Assembly: GCF_001571225.1 (NCBI RefSeq)
Contig: NZ_BCTJ01000039.1
Span: 1 to 32,882 of the forward strand
Length of the DNA: 32,882 nucleotides
Direction: 5' to 3'
DNA from: Hydrogenophaga palleronii NBRC 102513
GTDB lineage: Bacteria; Pseudomonadota; Gammaproteobacteria; Burkholderiales; Burkholderiaceae_C
Under the pieces are notes generated by a model. It was given only the letters and a program-made list of their open reading frames with translations. It did not search any database and was not told the origin of the DNA. Both the position numbers and the translations under genes were made by a program. The stretch's first letter is position 1. Each line of letters starts with the position of its first letter. Positions 1 through 8,501 of the stretch are shown here, one piece after another.

Positions 1-23
1 GGCGGAGCCGGACCCTTGCTGCC
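1..23. repeat. Partial copy of GC-rich intergenic repeat
   Basis: The first 23 bases of the window are the exact reverse complement of positions 5521-5543 in the flgK-flgL gap. The copy is cut by the window edge, so its full extent is unknown. It belongs to the same palindromic intergenic repeat family seen at several other gaps in this window. Confidence 0.75.
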
Positions 24-152
24 CCTGGAGAACATCCCCTCTCTTCTCCCTCAACCACATAAGCCTCGCCTCAGCAAAATCGCGGTTTCAGCCGCTACGA
101 TGCGCCATCACCACCGGGCGCCGGCCGCGCCCGATCAGAACAGGGTCCCCAC

Positions 153-1988
153 ATGACTGCTTCCGCCGCCACGCCCGCCCCCGTCGACCGCCGCAAACCG
201 CTGTGGCCCACGGTCAAGAACATCTGGGCCTTTGCCCTGCCCTATTTCCAGTCCGAAGAAAAATGGCGCGCGCGCGGCCTGCTGCTGGCGGTGGTGCTGC
301 TCAACCTCGGCACGGTCTACATGCTGGTGCAGATCAACGAGTGGTACCGCGTGTTCTATGACGCCCTGCAAGAGAAGAACCAGCCGGTGTTCTGGGAGCA
401 GATCGTCAAGTTCTGCTGGCTGGCCTTGATCTACATCGTGCTCGCGGTCTACAAGTTCTACCTGACGCAGATCCTGCAGCTGCGCTGGCGCGTCTGGCTG
501 ACCGACCACTACCTCGGCCGCTGGCTCGCCAACAAGGCCTTCTACCGCATGGAGCTGGCGCGCTTCACCGCCGACGAACACGGCAACCCCGACAACCCGG
601 ACCAGCGCATCCAGGAAGACCTGAACCTCTTCACCAGCTACACCGTGTCGCTCTCCATGGGCATGTTCAACGCGCTCATCACGCTGGTGAGTTTCGTCGG
701 CATCCTCTGGACGTTGAGCGGCTCGCTCACCGTGCCGCTGCCCGCTTTCCTGGGCGGTGGTGAACTGGAAATCGTCGGCTACATGGTCTGGGCGGCGGTG
801 CTGTACTGCGCCATCGGCAGCGCCATCGCGCACTGGATCGGCCGGCCGCAGGTGCGCCTGAACTTCCAGCAGCAGATGCTGGAAGCCAACTTCCGCCACC
901 ACATGGTGCGTGTGCGCGAGTACAGCGAATCGATCGCGCTCGACGGCGGTGAACGCGTGGAGCGCCGCCACCTCGACCTGCGCTTCAGCGAAGTCATGGG
1001 CAACTACTTCCACCTCATCCGCAACCAGAAACAGCTCACCTGGTTCAGCAGCTTCTTCTCGCAGGCCGCCATCATCTTCCCGCTGATCGTGGCCGCGCCA
1101 CGTTACTTCAGCGGCGCCATCCAGCTCGGCCAGCTGATGCAGATCAACTCCGCCTTCGGCCGCGTGCAGGACTCGTTGTCCTGGCTGGTCGACAACTACA
1201 TGGCACTGGCCGTGTGGAAGGCCACCACCGACCGGCTGGTGGGCTTCGAGGCCAGCCTGGCACACCAGTCGGCTCGCCACGACGACATGCAGCACGAGAC
1301 CACCACGGCAGCCGGCAGCGGCATCACGGCGCAAGACCTCACCGTGGCCCTGCCCGGCGGCAGCACGCTGCTGAGCGGCGTGGACCTGGCCGTGCAACCC
1401 GGCGACACCGTGTTGCTGCAAGGCCCTTCGGGCAGCGGCAAGTCGAGCCTGTTCCGTGCCATCTCCGGCATCTGGCCACACGCCCGAGGACGCGTGTCGG
1501 TGCCGAAGGACGCGATGTTCATCCCGCAGCGCCCCTACTTCCCCGACGGCCGCCTGCGTGATGCACTGGCCTACCCCGAGCCGGCCGAGAAGTACAGCGA
1601 CGACGCCTTGAAGGACGCGCTGAACGCGGCCCTGCTGCCGGCGCTGGCCAGCGAACTCGACCGCGAAGACGCCTGGAACCAGAAGCTCTCGGGCGGCGAG
1701 CGCCAGCGGCTGGCGATTGCGCGCGTGATGCTCAAACAGCCGGCCTGGGTGCTGGCCGACGAAGCCACCAGCGCACTCGACGAAGAAGCCGAAGCCACCA
1801 TCTACCAGCGCCTGGTGGACCGTGTGAAGCAGGCACACGGCGCCCTGATCTCGATTGCCCACCGCTCCACCCTGGGCGCGCACCACCGCACGCGCTGGGT
1901 GTTGAAGGGGAATGAGGAAGTGGCTGCAGCGCAGCCCGGGTCGGGTGTGCCGCGTTACCGGCTGGACATCCGCCGCAACGCGGATTGA
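153..1988 (+). CDS. ABC transporter, fused permease and ATPase (SbmA/BacA-YddA type)
   Basis: A 611-residue half-transporter with the membrane domain first and the ATPase second. Several hydrophobic spans lie in residues 25-330. The segment DNPDQRIQED (147-156) is typical of the SbmA/BacA and peroxisomal ABCD-like membrane domain. The ATPase has Walker A GPSGSGKSS (424-432), signature LSGGERQRLA (512-521), Walker B ending VLADEATSAL (533-542) and H-loop IAHR (568-571), so it looks catalytically complete. Members work as homodimers in the inner membrane; substrates in the family include peptides, cobalamin-like compounds and very-long-chain acyl groups, and none can be chosen here. It stands alone and converges on queC, so I see no link to the flagellar genes. 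Confidence 0.9.
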   Translation: MTASAATPAPVDRRKPLWPTVKNIWAFALPYFQSEEKWRARGLLLAVVLLNLGTVYMLVQINEWYRVFYDALQEKNQPVFWEQIVKFCWLALIYIVLAVYKFYLTQILQLRWRVWLTDHYLGRWLANKAFYRMELARFTADEHGNPDNPDQRIQEDLNLFTSYTVSLSMGMFNALITLVSFVGILWTLSGSLTVPLPAFLGGGELEIVGYMVWAAVLYCAIGSAIAHWIGRPQVRLNFQQQMLEANFRHHMVRVREYSESIALDGGERVERRHLDLRFSEVMGNYFHLIRNQKQLTWFSSFFSQAAIIFPLIVAAPRYFSGAIQLGQLMQINSAFGRVQDSLSWLVDNYMALAVWKATTDRLVGFEASLAHQSARHDDMQHETTTAAGSGITAQDLTVALPGGSTLLSGVDLAVQPGDTVLLQGPSGSGKSSLFRAISGIWPHARGRVSVPKDAMFIPQRPYFPDGRLRDALAYPEPAEKYSDDALKDALNAALLPALASELDREDAWNQKLSGGERQRLAIARVMLKQPAWVLADEATSALDEEAEATIYQRLVDRVKQAHGALISIAHRSTLGAHHRTRWVLKGNEEVAAAQPGSGVPRYRLDIRRNAD

Positions 1989-2010
1989 TCAGGCCGGATC
2001 GGGCCTGATC
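1987..2010. terminator. Hairpin between convergent ABC transporter and queC
   Basis: The 9-bp arms GATCAGGCC (1987-1995) and GGCCTGATC (2002-2010) flank a 6-nt loop. The hairpin starts inside the stop codon of the ABC transporter gene and lies just past the end of queC. There is no U-run, so a role in ending transcription from both sides is inferred from position only. Confidence 0.4.
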
Positions 2011-2018
2011 GGCTCCGG

Positions 2019-2771
2019 TCAGGCCACCGGCGCGGCGTAGTTGTCCCAGCCCCTGGCGCGCAACTCGCACGCCGGGCAACCGCCGCAGCCATAACCCCAG
2101 GGGTGGCGGTGTTCGCGGTCGCCGAGGTAGCAGGTGTGGGTGTGCTCGACGATGAGTTCAACCAGCGCATTGCCACCACCCACCAGCAGCGCGTTTTCGC
2201 CCAGATCGTGCGCCAGGCGCCAGGTGGCGGCCTTGTCGATCCACATCAGCGGGGTGTCGATCAGGAAGCGGTGGTCCATGCCGAGCGAGAGCGCCACCTG
2301 CAGCGCCTTCATGGTGTCGTCGCGGCAGTCGGGGTAGCCCGAGAAGTCGGTCTCGCAGACGCCGGTGACGATGACCTGGATGCCGCGCCGGTAGGCGAGT
2401 GCCGCCGCCAGCGTGAGGAACATCAGGTTGCGGCCGGGCACGAAGGTGTTGGGCAGGCCGCTCTCTTCCATGCGGAAGGCCATGTCGCGCGTGAGCGAGG
2501 TTTCACTCACCTTGCCCAGCACGGCAAGGTCGAGCACGTGGTCGTCGCCCAGGCGCTGCGACCAGGCCGGGAAACGCTGGCGCAGTTCGCGCAGCACGTT
2601 GAGCCGTGCCTGCATCTCCACGCTGTGGCGCTGGCCGTAGTCGAAGCCGATGGTCTCCACGCGCGGGTAACGCGACAGGGCGTGGGCGAGGCAGGTGGTG
2701 GAATCTTGTCCCCCGGAAAACAGCACCAGGGCGCTGGTGTGATGGGGGTGGGTGGGCGGTGCGGAAGTCAT
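2019..2771 (-). CDS. queC: 7-cyano-7-deazaguanine synthase QueC
   Basis: A 250-residue enzyme that converts 7-carboxy-7-deazaguanine to preQ0 using ATP and ammonia, in the queuosine tRNA-modification pathway in the cytoplasm. The PP-loop SGGQDSTT is at residues 19-26. The C-terminal zinc site is Cys214, Cys229, Cys232 and Cys235, in a CGGCPAC arrangement. The length fits the family. An in-frame ATG ten codons upstream exists, but the chosen start leaves the usual short tail before the PP-loop. No other queuosine gene is nearby, and the neighbours do not suggest a shared role. Confidence 0.93.
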   Translation of the reverse strand: MTSAPPTHPHHTSALVLFSGGQDSTTCLAHALSRYPRVETIGFDYGQRHSVEMQARLNVLRELRQRFPAWSQRLGDDHVLDLAVLGKVSETSLTRDMAFRMEESGLPNTFVPGRNLMFLTLAAALAYRRGIQVIVTGVCETDFSGYPDCRDDTMKALQVALSLGMDHRFLIDTPLMWIDKAATWRLAHDLGENALLVGGGNALVELIVEHTHTCYLGDREHRHPWGYGCGGCPACELRARGWDNYAAPVA

Positions 2772-2943
2772 GACCGAGATCGTAGCCTGTGGCCACGCCA
2801 ACAGCCGTCACCGCCGCGGAATTCCAGCAGATACGGCACGGAAACGGCAAGAAAAAACGGCATCTCCGACGCGGAGTGATCTACCTCCAGAAACGCCGCG
2901 GAGCCGCGCTTCAAACAGCTCAGCGCGGCGGTGGTCCTTCCAC

Positions 2944-4143
2944 TTACATCATGCGTTCGGAGCGTGGACTCGCATGCGTACGGCTGCTGGCCAGCATGCG
3001 GATGAGCGCGCGGTTGACGTGCTCCAGGCTCAGCTCGTGGCGCTGGCACACCACCGGCAGGCGGTGCAGTTCGCCGGGCGTGCCCTGGGCGCGTGCCACG
3101 TCGAGCAATGGGTGGTAGGGTCCTTCGTTGCGCAGCACGGCGTCGAACACGCGGCCCGACAGGGGCAGCCGGTACAGCAGCTCGCCCAGCGGCTGGTGGA
3201 GCAGGCGGTCGAGCTGCGAGAGCAGCGCGGCGGTGTAGACCTCGCCGCGCAGGTTGTCGTCGGAACCGGCGGCGAGCAGGTGCTGCGCCAGGCGCGCGCG
3301 CATCACCATGGCGTAACGCACCGGGTGCAGGTCGCGTTCGGGTTCGCAGTGCGGCAGCTGTTCGGCCAGCCAGCGGCCGAGTTCGCGGAAGCCCAGCATC
3401 ATCAGCGCGTGGCGCAGCGAGGCGATTTCGTGGCGCAGGCCGTAGGCCGCCGAGTTGACCAGCAACAGGATGCGGTAGACCAGCACCGGGTCTTGCCGCA
3501 CCAGGCGTTCGAGGTGTTCGAGCGAACAGTCCTCGTCGCCGATGGCCATGAGGATCTGCTTGACCACCGCCGCGTCGTAGTTCAGCGGGCCCTGGTTGTG
3601 TGCCTGCAGCACGTCGGCGTCGGGCCAGTGCAGCAGGCCCCAGGCGCCGGCGGCGTCGAGGCACTCGCGTGCCAGCACCTGCGTGCTGACGCCTTCGACC
3701 AGCTGGCCGAGCAGGCCCCGCGGGGTGAATTCGGCACCCAGGCGCAGCAGGTTGCGCGTGTCGGCCGGTGCCACTGCCTCGCCGCGCAAGGCGGCCAGAT
3801 CGGTGCGGCGCAACAGGCGGTGGCCGCGGCGGGCGGCCTGCGCCAGGCGCGCCTGGGTCTCGACTTGTTCGAACAGCTCACCCGGCACCTCCAGCCAGGT
3901 GTTGTGCACCGGCTCGCAGGTCAGGGCCTGCTGCAGCAGGCGCGGGTTTTCAATCGCGAGGATGAGCACGGGCGCGCTCTCGGGCCAGTCGTCACCCAGC
4001 GCCTGCATGAGGTGCGGGGCATCAACGGACTCGGGGTGCACGGCGCGCACGCCCAGGCGCACGGCGGCAAGCTCGCGCGCGCGGTTCCACACGGGCTCGT
4101 AGCCGAGCGCGATGCTGTCCAGCACGGTGTGGCTGATGATCAT
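2944..4143 (-). CDS. HDOD-domain signalling protein with degenerate EAL-like N-terminus
   Basis: A 399-residue protein. The C-terminal half (about 193-390) is a HDOD domain, visible in the pattern around residues 206-262 (LERLVRQDPVLVYRILLLVN followed by a conserved Asn-Ser and a helical MLGFRELGRWL stretch). The N-terminal 180 residues are laid out like the YuxH family (EAL plus HDOD), but I cannot find an intact EAL motif or its metal ligands, so phosphodiesterase activity is unlikely. HDOD proteins usually act as non-catalytic scaffolds in c-di-GMP or stress signalling. It starts 63 bases after flgL on the same strand and is probably transcribed with the flagellar operon, which suggests a motility-related regulator. 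Its leader is almost purely pyrimidine, with no Shine-Dalgarno match. Confidence 0.8.
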   Translation of the reverse strand: MIISHTVLDSIALGYEPVWNRARELAAVRLGVRAVHPESVDAPHLMQALGDDWPESAPVLILAIENPRLLQQALTCEPVHNTWLEVPGELFEQVETQARLAQAARRGHRLLRRTDLAALRGEAVAPADTRNLLRLGAEFTPRGLLGQLVEGVSTQVLARECLDAAGAWGLLHWPDADVLQAHNQGPLNYDAAVVKQILMAIGDEDCSLEHLERLVRQDPVLVYRILLLVNSAAYGLRHEIASLRHALMMLGFRELGRWLAEQLPHCEPERDLHPVRYAMVMRARLAQHLLAAGSDDNLRGEVYTAALLSQLDRLLHQPLGELLYRLPLSGRVFDAVLRNEGPYHPLLDVARAQGTPGELHRLPVVCQRHELSLEHVNRALIRMLASSRTHASPRSERMM

Positions 4144-4200
4144 GAAAGGAGAGAGGAGAAAAAAGAAAAGGAAAAGGAAAAGGGGAAGCGAAAAGGAAAG
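4144..4200 (-). other. Polypurine/polypyrimidine tract between flgL and the HDOD gene
   Basis: On the plus strand nearly every base is A or G, with repeated GAAAAG-type units. On the transcribed message it is therefore an almost pure C/U run leading straight to the ATG of the HDOD gene. It provides no Shine-Dalgarno sequence and resembles pyrimidine-rich leaders bound by ribosomal protein S1. It could also be prone to slippage. Confidence 0.7.
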
Positions 4201-4206
4201 GCCAGG

Positions 4207-5424
4207 TCAGTTGATGACCTGGAACAGCGACAGGCGCTGCACCTGGGCGTAGGTCTTGAGGGCGGCTTCCAGGCCGAGCTTTTTCATGTCCAGGTCGGAG
4301 ATGCCCTGGATCGGATCCAGCTCCTGCAGGCGCGCGCCTTCGGTCTTCAGGTCGATCGCGCGGCCTTCCATCTGGGTGCTGAGCGAATCGGCGCGGTTGA
4401 GCCATTCGCCCGCACGGCCACGCACGGCCAGCACGCGGTCGTGCGCGGCGTCCACTTCGGTGATCGCGCGCGCCAGCACCTGGGTATGGTGCGCGCTTTC
4501 GTTGGGGCCGTCGTAGCGCAGGCCATCGATGGCGCTCTGCACCACGGAAAAAATGTCGGTCGGGGCGGTGACGGGCCGCACTTCGACGCGGTCGCCGGCG
4601 GCGGCGGCGCCACGCATTTCGAGCGAGATGCCGTCGAACTCGATGGTTCTGTTGGCCACGTAGGGCTGGCCGGTGTGGCCGGGCACCGGCAGGCCGGTGG
4701 TGGTGTTGGTCACGGTGTACTGCATCTGGCCGCCGACCTCGGCAAAGCCGATGTCGTAACCGGCGCCGGTGAGCGCGGCCGGGTTGCTGACCGTGCCGAC
4801 CGTGGTGCTCACGTTGCCGCTGTTGCTGTGGGGCAGGCCGACGGTGAAGCTGCCATTGCCCTGCGGCACGCGCATCCAGATGGCGTCGCCATCGAGCGTT
4901 TGCGGCAGCGCGCTGTTGCCGGCGGCGGCCTGACCACGCTGGCCCTCGAACTGCACGCCGTTGCCATTGGGTCCGTACACGTCCACGAAGGGTGTCGAGG
5001 AACCGCCGAGGCCGCCATACAGCGTGCGCCCGGTGTTGTCCTTGCGGTTGGCCACGGCGATCAGCTGTTCTCGCAGGCCTTCGAGCTGTTTCGCCACGTC
5101 TTCGCGTTCTGCGTCGGTGAAGGTGGCGTTGCCGGCGGTGATGAGCAGATCACGCACCTGCTGGATCAGGTCGCCCGACTCGCGCAGGCCACTCTCGGCC
5201 TGCTGCAGGCTGGCGCGCGAGGCTTCGAGCGCGCGCAGGTCGGCGTTGGTGCGCGACAGGCGATTGGCCGCCGTCTCGGCCAGCGTGGCGGCCACCGGGT
5301 CGTCGCTCGGCTTGAGCACGCGCATGCCGGTGGTGACGCGCTCCTGCTGCGCGGCCAACTCGGCCTGGCGCCGGGCCAGATGGGCGATGGTGTTGTCGTA
5401 GCTGTTGGCAGTGGAGACTCGCAT
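4207..5424 (-). CDS. flgL: Flagellar hook-filament junction protein FlgL (HAP3)
   Basis: A 405-residue flagellin-like protein that joins the hook-associated protein FlgK to the filament outside the cell. The N-terminus has the flagellin-type coiled helix with the motif RVLKPSDDPVAA near residue 35, and the C-terminus returns to a helical region ending in LSLFQVIN. The middle part is variable, as expected. A ribosome site (GAGGAA) precedes the ATG. It is the last structural gene of the flgB-L operon, separated from flgK by a 205-bp gap containing a palindromic repeat. Export needs the flagellar type III apparatus and, by family knowledge, the FlgN chaperone encoded at 16781. Confidence 0.93.
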   Translation of the reverse strand: MRVSTANSYDNTIAHLARRQAELAAQQERVTTGMRVLKPSDDPVAATLAETAANRLSRTNADLRALEASRASLQQAESGLRESGDLIQQVRDLLITAGNATFTDAEREDVAKQLEGLREQLIAVANRKDNTGRTLYGGLGGSSTPFVDVYGPNGNGVQFEGQRGQAAAGNSALPQTLDGDAIWMRVPQGNGSFTVGLPHSNSGNVSTTVGTVSNPAALTGAGYDIGFAEVGGQMQYTVTNTTTGLPVPGHTGQPYVANRTIEFDGISLEMRGAAAAGDRVEVRPVTAPTDIFSVVQSAIDGLRYDGPNESAHHTQVLARAITEVDAAHDRVLAVRGRAGEWLNRADSLSTQMEGRAIDLKTEGARLQELDPIQGISDLDMKKLGLEAALKTYAQVQRLSLFQVIN

Positions 5425-5520
5425 GACGATTCCTCAAACGTTCAGACGGCCGATAGGCGAGCGCAACGCAACGGCCGCGCCGGAGCACGACCCGCAACGC
5501 AAGCAGCAGCGCAGACCAGA

Positions 5521-5622
5521 GGCAGCAAGGGTCCGGCTCCGCCGGTCCAAGATGCCGTCCCCCCTCGAAGCGCCGAAGGCGCGCCACGGAGGGGGGAAGC
5601 CGCAAAGCGGCGCAGGGGGGTG
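5521..5622. repeat. GC-rich palindromic intergenic repeat, flgK-flgL gap
   Basis: A composite of short hairpins and C/G-runs: a GGTCCGGCTCCGCCGG-like hairpin, a CGCCGAAGGCG hairpin, a GCCGCAAAGCGGC hairpin, and a run of G before TGTTCATATC. The end near 5618 resembles the end of the flgF-flgG gap copy (GGGGGGTGTTC). Positions 5521-5543 occur inverted at the window start. Similar elements are found in other gaps of this window. Confidence 0.75.
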
Positions 5623-5629
5623 TTCATAT

Positions 5630-7546
5630 CTATCGGCCCACGGTCTGCAGCAAGCTGTCAAAAGTGTTCTGCGCGATCTGCAGGAACTTGGCCGAGGCCT
5701 GGTAGGCCTGCTGGTACTGCAGCAGGCGCGCGGCCTCTTCGTCGAGGTTGACGCCGGCCACGTTGGCGCGCGCGGTCTCGGCGGTGCTGGCGATGTTGGC
5801 CGAGAAGTTCGCCGCGAACTCCGCCCCCTGCACGCGCGTGCCGATGTCGGAGAACAGGCTCACATAACCGTCGGACAACGACACGCCTTCGAAGGTGGCG
5901 CGGTCGCGCAGGGCCAGCATGCCGGCGCCGTTGCCCGCGTTCTGGCTGATCGAACCGGGTGGGGACGCGGCAATGCTGAAGGTGTCGCCGGCGCCCGGGC
6001 TGCCGCGCAGCGTGAGGCTCCAGCCATTGAGCGTGATCGGCTCGCCGGGCTTGAAGTTGTAGCTCGGCGGCGGGCCGGGGTTGTCGGGTGCGGGGTTGCC
6101 CGGGCCCAGGCCGGTGGCGGTGAAACTGCCGTCGGCCAGGAAGCTGATGGTGACCGGGTCGGTGAGCTGGGCCGAGGCCGCGGCGGGGTACAGCGTTTCC
6201 ACGCTCAGGCCACCGCTGTTGCCGGTGCCGGGGGTGACCATCACCGGACTGGCCGCGGCCAGGCGGTCGGGCGAGCCGATGGCCACCTGCAGGTTGCGCG
6301 CGGCGGCCGCGTAGGGCCGCACCAGGATGCGGTCGCCGGGCTGGCCGGCGCCCTGGTCGAGGTTGAAACGCAGGCCGTCGATCTCGGTCGGCAGCGCGGG
6401 CACCGAGGTGCTGGTTCCATCGGACAGGCGCACCACGCTGATGGTGCCGCCGGTTTCGAAGCGCAGCTCGTAGTCGGACGCCATCAGGGCCGACGGGTTG
6501 GCCACGCCCACGCTCACCTCGGCGTTGCCGGTGTTGCCCGGCACGCCCAGGCCGACGGCGTTGGCCGGCGGCACAAAGAAGTTCTGCCCCGGGTTGCCTT
6601 GCAGGTCCAGGCCGAGCCGGTGCTGGTCGTTCACCGTGGTTGCGGTGGCCAGGGCCATGCGGCCAAGCAAGTTCTGCACGTCCACCAGGTCGTGGTTCAT
6701 GAAGCGCATCAGGCCGGCCAGTTCACCGCCACCCAGGTTGCCTTCGGGCACCGCCGTCGACACACCGCCCTGCACGAAGGACAGCGCGATGCGCGAGCTG
6801 TCGGTGCTGTCCTGCCCGGTGGCCAGTGCGTTGGCACGCGTGCCCAGCACCAGTGGCTGGCTGCCGGCCACGAACACGCTCACGGTGCCGTTGGAGCCGA
6901 ACACCGTGCTGGTCTGCACCTGCTTGCCGAGGTCGCCCAGGAGCTTGTCGCGCTGGTCCAGCAGGTCGTTCGGCGTGTGGCCGGTGCCCTGGACTTCGGC
7001 GATGCGTGCGTTCACCTTGGCCAGGTCCTGCGCCAGGGTGTTGATGGTCTTGACGGCGCCCTCCACCTGCTGCTTGGTGGTGGCCTGCAGGGCATCGATC
7101 TGGCCGGCTGTGTTGCGCAGGCGCGAGGCGAGTTCTTCGCCCTTGGCGATGACGACCACGCGCGCGGTCAGGTTGCCGGGCGAAGAGGCCACGTCGCTCC
7201 AGGCGTTCAACACGCCGTTGAGCGCCGCACCCAGGCCGGCGTTGCCGATGGGGAAGGCACTCTCCAGTTGCTGCAGGCGGGCGTAACGCGCCGCGTCGGC
7301 CGCGGCCACCGAGCCGCTGGTCTGCGCTTCGCGCGTGAGGTAGGCGTTGTGCGAGCGTTCGACGGTGGTGATCTCCACCCCCTTGCCGAAGAAGCCGCTG
7401 CCCATCTGCTGGTAGCCCGCTGTCTGCTGGATGACGTTCTGGCGCGAATAGCCCGGCGTGTTGACGTTGGCGATGTTGTTGCCAATCGCCTGCAGGGCCG
7501 CCAGGTTGGTGCTGAGCGCACGCGCGCCGATGTTCAGTGCAGACAT
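5630..7546 (-). CDS. flgK: Flagellar hook-associated protein FlgK (HAP1)
   Basis: A 638-residue protein that caps the distal hook end and connects it to FlgL and the filament. The N-terminal rod/hook motif (ALQAIGNNIANVNTPGYSRQ, near residues 18-37) and the C-terminal FLQIAQNTFDSLL segment are clear and mark the axial-protein fold; the large central part is variable. A strong ribosome site (AAGGAG) lies 5 bases before the ATG. It precedes flgL in the operon. The flgJ-flgK gap of 91 bp carries a partial palindromic repeat. Length is somewhat above the enterobacterial FlgK, which is common in betaproteobacteria. Confidence 0.95.
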   Translation of the reverse strand: MSALNIGARALSTNLAALQAIGNNIANVNTPGYSRQNVIQQTAGYQQMGSGFFGKGVEITTVERSHNAYLTREAQTSGSVAAADAARYARLQQLESAFPIGNAGLGAALNGVLNAWSDVASSPGNLTARVVVIAKGEELASRLRNTAGQIDALQATTKQQVEGAVKTINTLAQDLAKVNARIAEVQGTGHTPNDLLDQRDKLLGDLGKQVQTSTVFGSNGTVSVFVAGSQPLVLGTRANALATGQDSTDSSRIALSFVQGGVSTAVPEGNLGGGELAGLMRFMNHDLVDVQNLLGRMALATATTVNDQHRLGLDLQGNPGQNFFVPPANAVGLGVPGNTGNAEVSVGVANPSALMASDYELRFETGGTISVVRLSDGTSTSVPALPTEIDGLRFNLDQGAGQPGDRILVRPYAAAARNLQVAIGSPDRLAAASPVMVTPGTGNSGGLSVETLYPAAASAQLTDPVTISFLADGSFTATGLGPGNPAPDNPGPPPSYNFKPGEPITLNGWSLTLRGSPGAGDTFSIAASPPGSISQNAGNGAGMLALRDRATFEGVSLSDGYVSLFSDIGTRVQGAEFAANFSANIASTAETARANVAGVNLDEEAARLLQYQQAYQASAKFLQIAQNTFDSLLQTVGR

Positions 7547-7558
7547 GTGGACTCCTTG

Positions 7559-7595
7559 CTGGCCCCGGCGTCGCCTTCGGCGCAGCCCCCCTGGA
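7559..7595. repeat. Partial GC-rich intergenic repeat, flgJ-flgK gap
   Basis: Contains GTCGCCTTCGGCGC followed by a C-run. This is the inverted counterpart of the GGCGCCGAAGGCGAC segment with a G-run found at about 11660-11685 in the flgF-flgG gap. It lacks the ACCGGC-type hairpin seen in the fuller copies. Confidence 0.6.
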
Positions 7596-7637
7596 AAGAG
7601 ACGGTTTCATGCGCGCGCAGCGCGGCGGAGGTGTGTC

Positions 7638-8501
7638 TCATGATTGCGCCCGCTGCAGGTTCAGGGTGGTGTTGATGGCGCGGCTGAGCTTGGCCGCGTA
7701 CTGCGGGTCGGTCGCGTAGCCGGCTTTCTGCAAACCGCTGGCGAAGCCCTGCACCGAATGCAGTTGCTCCATCACGCCTTCGTAGCGCGGGCTGTTGCCG
7801 ATCAGGCGCGCGTAGTCGCGGAACGAGTCGGCATACGAGTCGTAGGCGCGGAACTTGGCCGTCACCTTGCGTGGCTCGCCGTTGATGTATTCGGTGGTCG
7901 TGATCTCGGCGACCTTGCCCTTCCAGCTGTCGGTGGCCTTGATGCCGAACAGGTTGTACGAGGGCGAGCCGTCGGCGTGCTTGATCTCGCTGCGGCCCCA
8001 GCCGGTTTCGTGGCCGGCCTGGCCGATCATGAAGCTGGCGGGAATGCCGGACTCGCGTGCCACGGTGGCAGCGGCCTCGCTGTGCTGGTCAACAAAACCG
8101 GCCTGGCGCGGGCCCGCGCTGGCGCGGCCCACGGTGCTGGTGTCGCCGATGGCGAGCGAGCCCGTGTTCCTGCTGCCATCGGTGTTGCTCATCTGGCGCG
8201 CGAGCTGGCGCTCGATGGCTTCGGACAAGCCACCTGGCAGGCCGGAGAGCTGCACCGCGAACTGCTGGTCGAGCAGGTCGGTGCCGAGGTCGGCGCCTTC
8301 GCCATCCATCAGGCCGGATTTCTGCGTGGCCTCGCGCATGCTCTTGATGAGCTCACGCATGAACAACGATTCAAACTGCTTCGCCGCTTCCTTCAGCGCC
8401 GCCTTGTCGTCACCGCCCTTGCCCGCGCCATAACGCAACGCGTTCAGCGCGGTCGGGTCGGCGGCCAGGCCGGTGGTGGACAACGACGACATCGGGTTCA
8501 T
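7638..8501 (-). CDS. flgJ: Flagellar rod assembly protein and peptidoglycan hydrolase FlgJ
   Basis: A 287-residue two-domain protein exported to the periplasm. The N-terminal rod-binding (rod-cap scaffold) domain spans about residues 33-103, with a KQFESLFMRELIKSM segment. The C-terminal glucosaminidase domain spans about 130-287, with the catalytic glutamate in GQAGHETGWGR (Glu165). It opens the cell wall for the growing rod. This bifunctional form is the gamma/betaproteobacterial type; many other bacteria have only the first domain. Its ATG overlaps the TGA of the 64-codon ORF upstream (ATGA), so translation is probably coupled to it. GAGAGG before the ATG is a plausible ribosome site. Confidence 0.95.
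   Translation of the reverse strand: MNPMSSLSTTGLAADPTALNALRYGAGKGGDDKAALKEAAKQFESLFMRELIKSMREATQKSGLMDGEGADLGTDLLDQQFAVQLSGLPGGLSEAIERQLARQMSNTDGSRNTGSLAIGDTSTVGRASAGPRQAGFVDQHSEAAATVARESGIPASFMIGQAGHETGWGRSEIKHADGSPSYNLFGIKATDSWKGKVAEITTTEYINGEPRKVTAKFRAYDSYADSFRDYARLIGNSPRYEGVMEQLHSVQGFASGLQKAGYATDPQYAAKLSRAINTTLNLQRAQS

Noticed and set aside
2772..2943. Possible preQ1 riboswitch upstream of queC
   Set aside because: I could not find the short hairpin plus A-rich tail expected; the sequence shows no clear match.
2752..5751. A 999-codon open frame on the plus strand across the HDOD gene and flgL
   Set aside because: It is antisense to two well-supported genes, is rich in Gln/His/Arg/Ala as typical of GC-rich shadows, and has no domain pattern or ribosome site.
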